Origin: Fluviicola taffensis DSM 16823
GTDB taxonomy: Bacteria > Bacteroidota > Bacteroidia > Flavobacteriales_D > Crocinitomicaceae
Length of the DNA: 64,000 bases
Direction: 5' to 3'
Assembly: GCF_000194605.1 (NCBI RefSeq)
Contig: NC_015321.1
Location: 3,906,001 to 3,970,000, forward strand
The notes below the pieces were generated by a model. It saw only the letters and a list, made by a program, of their open reading frames with translations. It was not told the DNA's origin and made no database searches. Every line of letters begins with the position of its first letter. The first letter of the stretch is position 1. Below, piece after piece: positions 34,862-43,845 of this stretch. The translations under genes were made by a program, and so were the position numbers.

Positions 34862-35959
34862 ATGTTTGAAGTAAAAGAAGTCAAAGATTTAAATCTGGCT
34901 GAAAACCCCGTTATTTCTCAAATGAGTATGTATAACCACGAGCAATTGTTATTCTGTAACGATACTGCAACTGGTTTGAAAGCAATTATTGCTGTACATA
35001 ACACCGTTCTTGGACCTGCTTTGGGAGGAACTCGCATGTGGATGTACAACAATGAAATGGAGGCTCTGAACGACGTATTGCGTCTTTCTAGAGGTATGAC
35101 ATACAAAAATTCGATCTCAGGATTGAACTTGGGTGGAGGAAAAGCTGTGATTATTGGTGATTCGCGCTCCATGAAATCAGAAGCTTTATTCCGTCGTTTT
35201 GGAAAGTTTGTAAACTCATTGGCTGGAAAGTACATTACTGCAGAAGATGTGGGTATTTCTCCTGTAGATATGGTTTGGGTTTCTATGGAAACAAATCACG
35301 TAGTTGGTTTACCTGGAAAAAGTGGTGATCCTTCTCCTGTAACTGCTTATGGTGTTTACATGGGAATGAAAGCTTGTGCTAGTCAGCAATTTGGATCTGA
35401 TTCATTGGCAGGGAAAAAAGTAGCTGTTCAAGGTGTTGGTCACGTAGGTGAATACTTGGTGAAGCATTTGGTTGCTGAAGGTGCTGATGTAACAATTACA
35501 GATATTCACGAAGAAACATTGAAAAGAGTTTCCAATCAATACGGAGTAAAAGTGGTTGGATTGAATGATATTTACGATGTACCGATGGATATTTATGCTC
35601 CATGTGCTTTAGGTGCAACAATCAATGACGATACAATCAATCGTTTGAAGTGTTCGATTATTGCTGGTGCCGCAAACAACCAATTGGCGAATGAGAAAGT
35701 ACATGGTCAATTAGTGAAAGATAAAGGAATGATTTACGCTCCAGATTTCGCGTTGAATGCAGGTGGTGTAATCAATTGTTATTCGGAAGTTGCTGGATTA
35801 TCAGCTGAGTGGTCGATGGCTAAAGCAGAAGAAATTTACACAACAATTGGAAACATTGTTTCTCGTTCAAGTGCTGAAGGTGTTCCAACGTATCAGATTG
35901 CAAACAAAATTGCTGAAGAACGTATTGAATCAATTGGTAAAGTAAAATTACCATTATAA
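34862..35959 (+). CDS. Leucine (branched-chain amino acid) dehydrogenase, Glu/Leu/Phe/Val family
   Basis: 365 residues. NAD-dependent oxidative deamination of leucine, valine or isoleucine. Substrate and catalytic lysines are Lys82 (MTYKNSISG) and Lys94 (NLGGGKAVI), the same spacing as in Bacillus leucine dehydrogenase (Lys68/Lys80). The Rossmann domain begins with VAVQGVGHVG (near 190). Length fits Leu/Val/Phe dehydrogenases and not glutamate dehydrogenase. It is followed 22 bases later by nusB; the two are usually linked in Flavobacteriia. Confidence 0.92.
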   Translation: MFEVKEVKDLNLAENPVISQMSMYNHEQLLFCNDTATGLKAIIAVHNTVLGPALGGTRMWMYNNEMEALNDVLRLSRGMTYKNSISGLNLGGGKAVIIGDSRSMKSEALFRRFGKFVNSLAGKYITAEDVGISPVDMVWVSMETNHVVGLPGKSGDPSPVTAYGVYMGMKACASQQFGSDSLAGKKVAVQGVGHVGEYLVKHLVAEGADVTITDIHEETLKRVSNQYGVKVVGLNDIYDVPMDIYAPCALGATINDDTINRLKCSIIAGAANNQLANEKVHGQLVKDKGMIYAPDFALNAGGVINCYSEVAGLSAEWSMAKAEEIYTTIGNIVSRSSAEGVPTYQIANKIAEERIESIGKVKLPL

Positions 35960-35981
35960 AAAGGATGGAGATTAGTCTATA

Positions 35982-36929
35982 ATGCTGAATAGAAGACATT
36001 TAAGAATTAAAGTATTACAAGCTCTTTACGCATATTTTCAAGGAGACGAGGAAAGCATAAAGAAGACTGAAAACGAGCTGATGAATGCTGTAGATCGTAT
36101 TTACGATTTATACCTTTATATGCTTTTGTCATTTGGTGAGTTGAAAGAGATTTCTTTGCATCGAATAGAAGAGAGTAAGAAGAAAATTCGTCCTACGGAG
36201 GAAGATTTGAATCCAAACAGAAAGTTTGTGGATTCTTTGGTTATCCAAACCTTACAGGATAGTTATTCCTTGCGTGAAGCATCTGAAGATCGATCAGCGA
36301 ATTGGATTGGTGACGAAAACCACGAAATGTTCCGCAAGATTTTTATTCAGATGAAGGAAGGCGAAACTTATTTCGCTCACATGAATAATGAAGATACCAA
36401 TTTTGAAGCGGATAAAAACTTCATGATTGATTTGTTTAAAACAGAGATTGCCAATTCGCCTTTGCTTTATAATTTCTTTGAAGAGAAAAGCATTCATTGG
36501 TTGGATGATATTGATTTGGCTTGTCAAATGACTATCAAATCGATCAAAGCAATGGAAGAAGGTCAGAAGTTTGTTGTGATGCCTTTGTACAAAGACAAAG
36601 AGGATGAACAAGAGTTTTTACGTGGTTTGCTTCGTAAAACAATTTCTATGGATTCAGAAAATCTATTATTGATTGATGAATTGACAGACAATTGGGAATT
36701 GGAGCGCATTGCAAAAATGGACATTCTCCTTTTGAAAATGGCAATTACAGAGCTTCAGGTGTTCAATAATATTCCGAAAAAGGTAACTTTGAACGAGTAT
36801 ATTGAAATTTCGAAGTTTTATTCTACGCCAAAAAGTCACGGTTTTATCAACGGTATCTTAGATAAAGCCGTTGATAGATTAGTAAAAGATGGAAAAATTT
36901 CTAAACTCGGAAGAGGTTTAATGGATTAA
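35982..36929 (+). CDS. nusB: Transcription antitermination factor NusB, long form
   Basis: 315 residues. Helps rRNA antitermination with NusE. The all-helical NusB domain occupies about 195-305 (LIDELTDNWELERIAKMDILLLKMAITELQ and EISKFYSTPKSHGFINGILDKAVDRL). The first 190 residues are a Bacteroidota-specific helical extension that begins like a NusB helix (MLNRRHLRIKVLQALYAYFQ). E. coli NusB is 139 residues. Operon with DUF1573 and yajC genes. Confidence 0.93.
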   Translation: MLNRRHLRIKVLQALYAYFQGDEESIKKTENELMNAVDRIYDLYLYMLLSFGELKEISLHRIEESKKKIRPTEEDLNPNRKFVDSLVIQTLQDSYSLREASEDRSANWIGDENHEMFRKIFIQMKEGETYFAHMNNEDTNFEADKNFMIDLFKTEIANSPLLYNFFEEKSIHWLDDIDLACQMTIKSIKAMEEGQKFVVMPLYKDKEDEQEFLRGLLRKTISMDSENLLLIDELTDNWELERIAKMDILLLKMAITELQVFNNIPKKVTLNEYIEISKFYSTPKSHGFINGILDKAVDRLVKDGKISKLGRGLMD

Positions 36930-36933
36930 TGTT

Positions 36934-37329
36934 ATGAAAAGAATACTTTTTTTAGGCTTAGCCTTATCATTATTGTCAGCGTGTGGTTCTGATTCGCCAT
37001 CAGAAGTTGTTGGTTACAAAACCACTATGAAAATTCAGCCTGTCTACAATGCAGGGAAAGTTGCGAGAGGTGAAGTGATTCAAGCAAATTTTGTAGTGGA
37101 GAATACTGGAGAGTATCCATTGGTGCTCTCAGATGTAACTCCGTCATGTTCTTGTACTATTTCAGACTGGAGTAAAGATCCTATTCCCCCAGGAGAAAAA
37201 GGGTTTGTAAAAGCGAATGTGAATACAGAAGCTTTGTCTGCGGGATTAGTTACAAAAGGTGTAACTATTTTATCCAACACAACGCCAGCAAGAACCAAAG
37301 TGGTTATTCAGGCAACAGTAATCAAGTAA
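36934..37329 (+). CDS. DUF1573 lipoprotein
   Basis: 131 residues. MKRILFLGLALSLLSAC is a lipoprotein signal. The mature part is one immunoglobulin-like DUF1573 domain with VVENTGEYPLVLSDVTPSCSCT. Function unknown; a conserved partner of nusB and yajC in Bacteroidota. It starts four bases after nusB. Confidence 0.9.
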   Translation: MKRILFLGLALSLLSACGSDSPSEVVGYKTTMKIQPVYNAGKVARGEVIQANFVVENTGEYPLVLSDVTPSCSCTISDWSKDPIPPGEKGFVKANVNTEALSAGLVTKGVTILSNTTPARTKVVIQATVIK

Positions 37330-37350
37330 TTAAAAATAAAAAATAGAGTT

Positions 37351-37614
37351 ATGCAAATTTTAATGCTCGTAGCAATGTTAGTGGTGTTTTATTTCTTTTT
37401 AATCCGCCCACAACAGAAAAAACAAAAAGAGCTTAAATCTTTTCGTGAGAATTTAAAGCAAGGTGATAAAGTGGTTACAATTGGTGGAATCCACGGTAAA
37501 ATCCTTGAAATTACAGATACAACAATCTTGATTAGTGCAGAAGGTACTAAATTGCGTTTTGAAAAATCTGCAATTTCTACTGCAGTTGCTGAAACTTTAG
37601 GAGTACCAGCTTAA
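37351..37614 (+). CDS. yajC: Preprotein translocase accessory subunit YajC
   Basis: 87 residues. Small membrane protein of the Sec/SecDF complex. Membrane helix about 3-17 (MLVAMLVVFYFFLIRPQQ), then a conserved RPQQKK motif and VVTIGGIHGKILEI. Last gene of the operon; a long hairpin follows at once. Confidence 0.93.
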   Translation: MQILMLVAMLVVFYFFLIRPQQKKQKELKSFRENLKQGDKVVTIGGIHGKILEITDTTILISAEGTKLRFEKSAISTAVAETLGVPA

Positions 37615-37616
37615 TT

Positions 37617-37703
37617 CAAAAAAAATCAAATTGTGTAAAACAATTGGTAGGGGACGCAACGCATTGCGTCCCTTCTTTATTTTTACACAATTTGATTTTT
37701 TTG
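37617..37703. terminator. Long nested inverted repeat between convergent yajC and thiolase genes
   Basis: The outer arms 37617-37640 and 37681-37703 are complementary over 23 bases with one extra A. They enclose a second perfect hairpin GGGACGCAA-CGCA-TTGCGTCCC (37651-37672). Both strands end in T runs, so it can terminate both transcripts; its size suggests a mobile hairpin repeat taken over as terminator. Confidence 0.8.
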
Positions 37704-37712
37704 TAAAGTGGT

Positions 37713-37747
37713 TCAAAAAAAATGCCACCCCAAAAAGGAATGGCATT
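37713..37747 (-). terminator. Rho-independent terminator of the thiolase gene
   Basis: Minus strand AATGCCATTCC and GGGGTGGCATT with a T-rich loop and eight T after it. Confidence 0.8.
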
Positions 37748-37770
37748 CATTCAGTTATATATCTGTTATC

Positions 37771-38949
37771 TTAGATATTCTCAATAATCATAGCCGAAGC
37801 GCCACCGCCTCCATTACAGATTCCTGCACCACCAATCTTTCCTCCGTTTTGTTTCAAAACATGAATCAATGTTACGATGATACGAGATCCTGAACTTCCA
37901 AGTGGGTGACCCAAAGCAACAGCTCCGCCGTTTACATCCACTTTTGCAGAATCCAATCCTAGGATTTTTGTATTTGCTAATCCAACAACAGAAAATGCTT
38001 GGTTCAATTCCCAGAAATCTACATTATCTGTAGTCAAACCTGCTTTTGCTAATGCTTTCGGAACTGCTTTTGAAGGTGCAGTAGTGAAAAACTCTGGTTC
38101 GTGAGCAGCGTCTGCATAACTTACGATTTTTGCAATTGGTTTCAATCCGTGTTTTTCAACTGCTTCTTTGGAAGCAAGGATCAATGCAGAAGCACCATCG
38201 TTTAATGTAGAAGCATTTGCCGCTGTAATCGTCCCTTCTTTATCGAACGCTGGTTTCAGGGAAGGGATTTTATCTAAAAATACATTTTTGTATTCTTCGT
38301 CTTCAATTACAAGAATTGGATCTCCTTTGCGTTGTGGAACAGAAACTCCAACGATTTCGTCTTTGAATTTACCTGTTTCCCAAGCTGCTGCTGCACGTTT
38401 GTAAGAAGTAATTGCAAAATTATCTTGATCCTCACGCGTGAACTCATATTTTTTAGCTGTTAATTCAGCACATGTTCCCATTGGAACTTTACTGTAAACA
38501 TCCAATAAACCGTCTTTAGTGATTCCATCCAACATCGAGATGTTTCCGAATTTCATACCGTTTCTTCCGTCCAAATAATGTGGAGCCTGACTCATGTTTT
38601 CCATTCCACCAGCAACGATAATTTCATTATCGCCAGCCAAGATTGTTTGTGCACCTAACATAATTGCTTTCATTCCTGAAGCGCAAACTTTGTTTACAGT
38701 TGTACAAGGAACGGTGTTTGGTAAACCTGCTCCTAAAGCTGCTTGACGTGCAGGAGCTTGTCCCACACCAGCTTGGAGAACATTCCCCATAAATACTTCA
38801 TCAATTAAACTTGGATTTACTCCAGATTTGTCCAATGCGCCTTTAATAGCAACTGATCCTAATTGAGTAGCAGGGATAGATGATAAACCTCCCATAAACG
38901 ATCCCATTGGGGTACGAACCGCGGCAATAATGTATACTTCTTTCGACAT
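37771..38949 (-). CDS. Acetyl-CoA C-acetyltransferase (thiolase)
   Basis: 392 residues. Claisen condensation of two acetyl-CoA or thiolytic cleavage of acetoacetyl-CoA. The catalytic residues are Cys89 (NKVCASG), His348 (LGHPLG) and Cys378 (ICNGGGG), the same numbers as in the Zoogloea biosynthetic thiolase. It stands alone, without adjacent fatty-acid oxidation genes, so atoB-like ketogenic or polyester metabolism is as likely as beta-oxidation. Confidence 0.93.
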   Translation of the reverse strand: MSKEVYIIAAVRTPMGSFMGGLSSIPATQLGSVAIKGALDKSGVNPSLIDEVFMGNVLQAGVGQAPARQAALGAGLPNTVPCTTVNKVCASGMKAIMLGAQTILAGDNEIIVAGGMENMSQAPHYLDGRNGMKFGNISMLDGITKDGLLDVYSKVPMGTCAELTAKKYEFTREDQDNFAITSYKRAAAAWETGKFKDEIVGVSVPQRKGDPILVIEDEEYKNVFLDKIPSLKPAFDKEGTITAANASTLNDGASALILASKEAVEKHGLKPIAKIVSYADAAHEPEFFTTAPSKAVPKALAKAGLTTDNVDFWELNQAFSVVGLANTKILGLDSAKVDVNGGAVALGHPLGSSGSRIIVTLIHVLKQNGGKIGGAGICNGGGGASAMIIENI

Positions 38950-39050
38950 AGCAATTTTTAATTTCGATGACGAATTTACTCAATTTTCTTCTTTTATTTC
39001 TCGATAAAAATATTCTAAGGGTCAATTTTCTGTTAATTTATGGTTTTAAC

Positions 39051-39058
39051 TATTTTTG
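39051..39058 (+). promoter_or_regulatory. -7 element (TATTTTTG)
   Basis: TATTTTTG lies 21 bases before the ATG at 39080. Confidence 0.45.
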
Positions 39059-39079
39059 TAGAAATTAAAACCAATACTT

Positions 39080-40063
39080 ATGAAAATCACTCTTTCATTT
39101 TTAGTGCTATTTATTAGTTCGATGGCATTTTCTCAAGTTGACCCTGAAAAGCTACGTGACGATTTAAAAAAACTAGATGCACTTCATGATTCATTAATGC
39201 CAAAATATTGGACAGTCAATAGTTTGTTTGGTCTTTCTGGATCGCAAACAGCGTTTGTAAATTGGGCTGCAGGTGGTAGAAATAACGTAGCTGTATTAGG
39301 CTTTGTAGATTTCACGGCGATTTATCAAAAACGTAGAATTAAATGGTCTAATGATGTGAAATTGGCACTTGGAGGAATGTATTACACTGATTCTCTTGGA
39401 AAAGTACAAGGACTTCAAAAAACAGATGACCGAATAGATTTAGCAACTTCTATTGGATATGAATTCAAGCAACACTGGTTTTTAACTGCAATTGGAGGAT
39501 TTAGAACGCAATTCTTAGATGGATTTAGTTTTCCAAATGATTCCATTCCAATTTCCCGATTTATGGCTCCAGGATATGCTAATTTCTCTTTGGGTATTGA
39601 ATATGCTCCTGTAGATTATTTCAATGTTTATTTATCTCCAATTGCTTCCAAAATGACTTTTGTAAATGATGGTAGATTAGCCGATGCAGGTGCTTTTGGT
39701 GTTAGAGCTGCTGAATTGGATACGGTTGGAAATGTATTGAAAAGAGGTTTGCGTTTTAGAAATGAAATTGGAGCTTATTTCAGATTGCGTTTCCAAAAAG
39801 AGCTTTTCAAAAATATTGAAATGAAAACGCGTTTAGAGTTGTTTAGCAATTACGCAGATAATCCACAAAATATTGATGTTAATTTTGAGAATATCTTCAC
39901 ATTTAAGGTGAATAAATGGTTTCAGGCTTCTTTGCAATGGAACTTGATTTATGATGATGACATCGATATTCGCGACTCAAAAGGTAGAACAGGACCACGA
40001 ACACAGTTTAAATCTGTTTTAGGTTTAGGAATTTCATACACTTTAACGAATACGAAAAAGTAA
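39080..40063 (+). CDS. DUF3078 outer membrane-like protein
   Basis: 327 residues. Signal peptide about 1-18 (ending SMAFSQ). The central and C-terminal parts alternate polar and hydrophobic residues as in a beta-barrel, and the family motif is LSGSQTAFVNWAAGGRNNV near 50-70. Function unknown; an outer membrane location is inferred. Confidence 0.82.
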   Translation: MKITLSFLVLFISSMAFSQVDPEKLRDDLKKLDALHDSLMPKYWTVNSLFGLSGSQTAFVNWAAGGRNNVAVLGFVDFTAIYQKRRIKWSNDVKLALGGMYYTDSLGKVQGLQKTDDRIDLATSIGYEFKQHWFLTAIGGFRTQFLDGFSFPNDSIPISRFMAPGYANFSLGIEYAPVDYFNVYLSPIASKMTFVNDGRLADAGAFGVRAAELDTVGNVLKRGLRFRNEIGAYFRLRFQKELFKNIEMKTRLELFSNYADNPQNIDVNFENIFTFKVNKWFQASLQWNLIYDDDIDIRDSKGRTGPRTQFKSVLGLGISYTLTNTKK

Positions 40064-40069
40064 AAAGCG

Positions 40070-40077
40070 TATTTTCG
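40070..40077 (+). promoter_or_regulatory. -7 element (TATTTTCG)
   Basis: TATTTTCG, four bases (TTGC), then ATG at 40082; seven bases after the preceding stop. Confidence 0.45.
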
Positions 40078-40081
40078 TTGC

Positions 40082-42163
40082 ATGAATTACTTTTCCGATC
40101 ATTCATTATGGTGGTTGCTTCCTATTTCGGTAATTGCTGTAGGATTCTCATTTTATTATTATTTCAAAACAGATCAAAAATCTATTTGGGAAAAGAAGCA
40201 GCTACGCATTCTCTTTTCGTTAAGAACGTTGAGCCTTTTTCTTCTTGGATTACTTTTGTTAGGATTGGTGTGGGAAACGATAACTTATCGCCCTGAAAAG
40301 CCCTTGGTTATAACAATGGTGGACTCTTCGTCTTCGTTGCTGAATTACAAAGACAGTTTGGAAGTAAAGAATGAGATTACCGCTTTTAGAAACGAGCTTC
40401 CAAAATCATTGGGGGATGGATATGAGTATTTGGAATTGACTGTTGGTAGCGAAGTGAAAGATTTAGAGAAACTTTCATTTACGGAAAAATCGAGTAATCT
40501 AGCAGCAGGATTCAAGCATATCAAAGATCGTTTTTTCAATCGCAATATTGGTGCAATTGTGTTGATCTCAGATGGAAATTACAACCAAGGAGTTCACCCA
40601 ATGTATGAAGCAGAACGGATTGAGTTAACACCTGTTTTTTCACTTGGAGTAGGAGATACAACCATTAAAAGAGATATTGCTGTTCGTTCCATTAATTCGA
40701 ATGAAATTGCATTTCTAAATAATGAATTTCCAATCCAAGCTTTAATCGATTTTCAACGAGTTCCATTGGGTTCTTATCAAGTGAATTTACTTCAAAATGG
40801 CAAAGTTGTTCAGTCACAAAAAGCGGTTGTAACGAATGCAACGACTGATCAAAAGGAGTTTTTATTCACTGTTTTGGCGAAGAATAAAGGTTACCAGCGT
40901 TTTACGGTTTCGGTTGAGCGTGTGAAGGGAGAATTTACTGGTGAAAACAATCAACAAACGTGTTTTGTAGAAGTGATTGATTCGAAAAGTAATGTCTTGT
41001 TATTGGCGAGCGCTCCGCATCCTGACGTTTCTGCATTGCGTTCCGTTTTTGAATTGGATCAGGAAGCTGTAATCACATCTGAACTCATTCAAAATTATTC
41101 GTTAACGAACAAATTGCCAGATTTTGTGGTATGGTACGAAAATGGATTGAGAACGAATGCGAATTTGTTCAAGCAATTGCAAGAGAAGGGAATTCCTATT
41201 TTAATGATTTTAGGACCAAATGTAACTACTAGTTTACTTCAGACTTACGGACTTTCAATAAAGGCTCCAAATGGAAATCAGACAGAGGATGTGTATCCAT
41301 CTTTGGCTGAAGGATTTAATTCCTTTGGTTTGTCGAATGATTTCACTTCAATTGTTCCTGTTTTGTCTCCTTTGAGAACCAAATTTGGAACGTATAAACT
41401 TCCGTCAAATAGTGTAGTCGTTTTAAATCAACGAGTGGGAAGCATTTCCAAAAATGATCCATTGATTGCAGTTTCTCAAACTCAAAAATCAAAAATCGGA
41501 TTCATTCTCGGGGAAGGTTTGTGGCGCTGGAAGATGAAAGAATACATGCAGAAGAAAACAACTGTTGGATTTGAAGAATTTGTTCAAAAACTGACACAGT
41601 ATATTTCTGTAAAACAAAATAGAGAGCCTTTAAGAGTTACTTTGCCTAAAAGATTTAATACGATTGAAGATCTGATCTTTAAAGCTGAATTTTATAATGA
41701 ATCGATGGAGCTAATAACGACTCCTTCTATTGAAATGACAGTAACCAAAAAAGGAGGTAAAGCATTTAAGCAATTATTTTCTCCAACGGCTAATTTTTAC
41801 CAGCTAAACATTGGTCAATTGGAATTTGGAACTTATGATTGGAAGATTGTTGCAGACAATAAAGGAAAGAAATATTCCAAATCAGGAACTTTTGCAGTAA
41901 GTGAAATCTCTTTAGAATCACAGGATACGCGTTCAAATTTTTCTACTTTGAATCAGTTGGCTGTTCAGTCGAATGGTTCATACAAAGCACTGAATCAGTA
42001 CAAAAAATTGATTCAAGAAATCAAGACTCGTGGAGATATCACGACGATTCAATACGAAGATACAGGCTATCAGGAATTAATCGATTGGAAATGGATTTTC
42101 GCATTGATTGTTGCATTGCTTTCAGCAGAGTGGTTCCTCAGAAGGTGGTGGGGAAGTTATTAA
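40082..42163 (+). CDS. Membrane protein with von Willebrand-like domain
   Basis: 693 residues. Two N-terminal helices (about 10-28 and 43-65), a von Willebrand-A-like periplasmic domain with a MIDAS-type start VDSSSSL (near 81) and LISDGNYNQG (near 160), further beta domains and one C-terminal helix (about 667-685) with a basic end. It resembles the batA-class protein at 56108 in general layout but lacks its N-terminal motif. Role unknown; aerotolerance-type or envelope-stress functions are suggested for such families without proof. Confidence 0.78.
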   Translation: MNYFSDHSLWWLLPISVIAVGFSFYYYFKTDQKSIWEKKQLRILFSLRTLSLFLLGLLLLGLVWETITYRPEKPLVITMVDSSSSLLNYKDSLEVKNEITAFRNELPKSLGDGYEYLELTVGSEVKDLEKLSFTEKSSNLAAGFKHIKDRFFNRNIGAIVLISDGNYNQGVHPMYEAERIELTPVFSLGVGDTTIKRDIAVRSINSNEIAFLNNEFPIQALIDFQRVPLGSYQVNLLQNGKVVQSQKAVVTNATTDQKEFLFTVLAKNKGYQRFTVSVERVKGEFTGENNQQTCFVEVIDSKSNVLLLASAPHPDVSALRSVFELDQEAVITSELIQNYSLTNKLPDFVVWYENGLRTNANLFKQLQEKGIPILMILGPNVTTSLLQTYGLSIKAPNGNQTEDVYPSLAEGFNSFGLSNDFTSIVPVLSPLRTKFGTYKLPSNSVVVLNQRVGSISKNDPLIAVSQTQKSKIGFILGEGLWRWKMKEYMQKKTTVGFEEFVQKLTQYISVKQNREPLRVTLPKRFNTIEDLIFKAEFYNESMELITTPSIEMTVTKKGGKAFKQLFSPTANFYQLNIGQLEFGTYDWKIVADNKGKKYSKSGTFAVSEISLESQDTRSNFSTLNQLAVQSNGSYKALNQYKKLIQEIKTRGDITTIQYEDTGYQELIDWKWIFALIVALLSAEWFLRRWWGSY

Positions 42164-42211
42164 ACAAGTTTAAAAGTTCAAAGTGTTTAAAAATTGAACT
42201 TTTCACTCCAT

Positions 42212-42243
42212 AAAAAAGGTCTTTCATTTGAAAGACCTTTTTG
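42212..42243. terminator. Bidirectional Rho-independent terminator
   Basis: AAAAAGGTCTTTC and GAAAGACCTTTTT, 13-bp perfect stem with a four-base loop, between convergent genes. Confidence 0.9.
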
Positions 42244-42260
42244 TTATAATAGAAGATAAA

Positions 42261-43181
42261 TTACTTCTTCAATGTATTCGTTGCCATCATCTGTTTGAGT
42301 GTTTTTTCCATTCCTTCAACAGACCCATCTAGGAAGATGACATTTCCAGTTCCTTTTTCAGCAAATTCTTTCACTGCTTCTGTCCACATGGAGAATAAAA
42401 TCAGCGAAGTATCCAAATCTGCAGCTTTCATTTTCTCTGCGGCTTCAGTCATACCTTGCGCAACTTCTTCGCGGAATAAGGCAATTCCTTGACCTTTTAA
42501 CTGGGCAGCTTCTTTTTCAGCTTGAGCAGAAATCTTAATGGCATTTCCTTCCGCCTCAGCAGCTTTTGTTTTAGTAATCAATAATGCCTGACCTTCATTC
42601 TCCGCAGCAGCTTTCAAGTTGTTTGAAGCAACCACTTTCGCCATAGATGTAGTAATTTCGGCATCAAACGTAATGTCATTTAATTGTAAATCAATTAAGT
42701 GGAATCCCCAAGTTTCCAAAGTATGGTCCAAGCTTTCTTTCACATCCGCAACAATTTCACCGCGCAACAATAAAATTTCCGCTTGTTTTTTTGTCGCTAC
42801 AAATCCACGAACCGAACCTTCAATCGTACGAATCAATGCTTGAATAAAGTTTTGCTGATTCACAAATTTGAAGGCAACGTTTTTGATTGTTTCTTCATTT
42901 GCGTCCAATACAGAATAAACCAACATCGCTTTGAAATAAACATTTGCTTGATCTTGCGTAATTGCCTGAAATTCCATCTCAATAGCGCGATTTTGAATAG
43001 AAACACGGGTGTTTAATTTTTCAAAAAATGGAATGCGCAGGTTTAATCCTGGTTTCATGATTCTTCGGTATTTACCGAACATCGTTACGACCGCAATTGT
43101 TCCTTGTTGAACAGTTACAAAACTGAAAATGAGTAGGAGTAAAGCAACTCCCATTAAAATGTATTTAATTTCTACTACCAT
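42261..43181 (-). CDS. SPFH/band-7 domain protein (stomatin/QmcA-like)
   Basis: 306 residues. Membrane scaffold protein. An N-terminal helix (about 7-24) precedes the band-7 domain (about 26-190: TVQQGTIAVVTMFGKYRRIMKPGLN) and a coiled-coil AEAEGNAIKISAQAEKEAAQLKGQ region with the usual EAA repeats, then a C-terminal MEKTLKQMM tail. A clan member that acts in membrane microdomain and protease regulation. The companion NfeD gene is not adjacent. Confidence 0.9.
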   Translation of the reverse strand: MVVEIKYILMGVALLLLIFSFVTVQQGTIAVVTMFGKYRRIMKPGLNLRIPFFEKLNTRVSIQNRAIEMEFQAITQDQANVYFKAMLVYSVLDANEETIKNVAFKFVNQQNFIQALIRTIEGSVRGFVATKKQAEILLLRGEIVADVKESLDHTLETWGFHLIDLQLNDITFDAEITTSMAKVVASNNLKAAAENEGQALLITKTKAAEAEGNAIKISAQAEKEAAQLKGQGIALFREEVAQGMTEAAEKMKAADLDTSLILFSMWTEAVKEFAEKGTGNVIFLDGSVEGMEKTLKQMMATNTLKK

Positions 43182-43197
43182 AAAAAGTGATTTGAAA

Positions 43198-43205
43198 CAA
43201 ACATA
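43198..43205 (-). promoter_or_regulatory. -7 element (TATGTTTG) of the band-7 gene
   Basis: Minus-strand TATGTTTG, 16 bases before the ATG at 43181. Confidence 0.4.
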
Positions 43206-43404
43206 CTTATAATTGAAAAGTAAAAATTGAAAAGTGGTAAATAAATATGAGAACTGCTGTTAGTAATTTTACTAATTTACTTTTTGATTTGACATTGTGA
43301 ACAGATTTGCCAACTGTTTTAAATTTTTCGAAAAAAGTTTTTCTCTGTTATAAAATAAACTAGAAAGAAAAGCGTTAGAATAAAAAACGCCCTTTAATAA
43401 GCCT

Positions 43405-43557
43405 ATGGTAAACAAATACTTGACAAACATGCAAACACAGGAAGTTACTGAGATTGCGAATCCATCCGCAGCTGTAATCAGTCAGATTCTGAATTTCAGC
43501 AAATCATTGGAAGTGAAAAAATTAAAGCGCAAAAAAGTGCTTTTGAATTTAAACTAA
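43405..43557 (+). CDS. 50-residue basic protein of unknown function
   Basis: Short gene: ATG 43405 to TAA 43557, 50 residues. The C-terminal half is a strongly basic helix (SKSLEVKKLKRKKVLLNLN), the N-terminal half is polar with a second possible start at 43429. No family is recognised. Reality is supported by the terminator eight bases after the stop and by isolation between other transcripts. A nucleic-acid-binding role would fit the charge but is not shown. Confidence 0.6.
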   Translation: MVNKYLTNMQTQEVTEIANPSAAVISQILNFSKSLEVKKLKRKKVLLNLN

Positions 43558-43564
43558 TAAAGAG

Positions 43565-43590
43565 AGCCTCTTAAGTGAGGCTTTTTTTTT
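43565..43590 (+). terminator. Rho-independent terminator of the 50-residue gene
   Basis: AGCCTC (43565-43570) and GAGGCT (43577-43582), loop of six, followed by eight T. Confidence 0.82.
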
Positions 43591-43611
43591 TGAATCAGAT
43601 TTTCTGTCCTG

Positions 43612-43692
43612 TCGAGTGTTCCGCATGTTGTTCTCGATACGTCCGACTGAAATGTCGGACACTCGAACTGACATTTGCGGGATGTATCGAGA
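43612..43692 (+). repeat. Dispersed palindromic repeat, copy A
   Basis: About 80 bp. The outer arms TCTCGATAC (43632-43640) and GTATCGAGA (43684-43692) enclose a hairpin GTCCGAC-TGAAAT-GTCGGAC (43641-43660). Copy B is at 53130 on the opposite strand and copy C at 58268 on the same strand. Confidence 0.85.
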
Positions 43693-43792
43693 CACGGACG
43701 TGAAAATATTTTTAAAGTAAGTGTCCACAAATATTGTACATCATACTGACCAGGTAAACTTCTGTGTTCCTACGTGCTCGTCCGTGGGAAAC

Positions 43793-43827
43793 AAAAAAGC
43801 ACCATCCATTTCTGAATGATGCTTTTC
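43793..43827 (-). terminator. Rho-independent terminator of the M13 peptidase gene
   Basis: Minus strand AAAAGCATCAT and ATGGTGCTTTT with a G-U pair, followed by a T run. Confidence 0.75.
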
Positions 43828-43845
43828 ATTATTTCGCGTTTTAGA

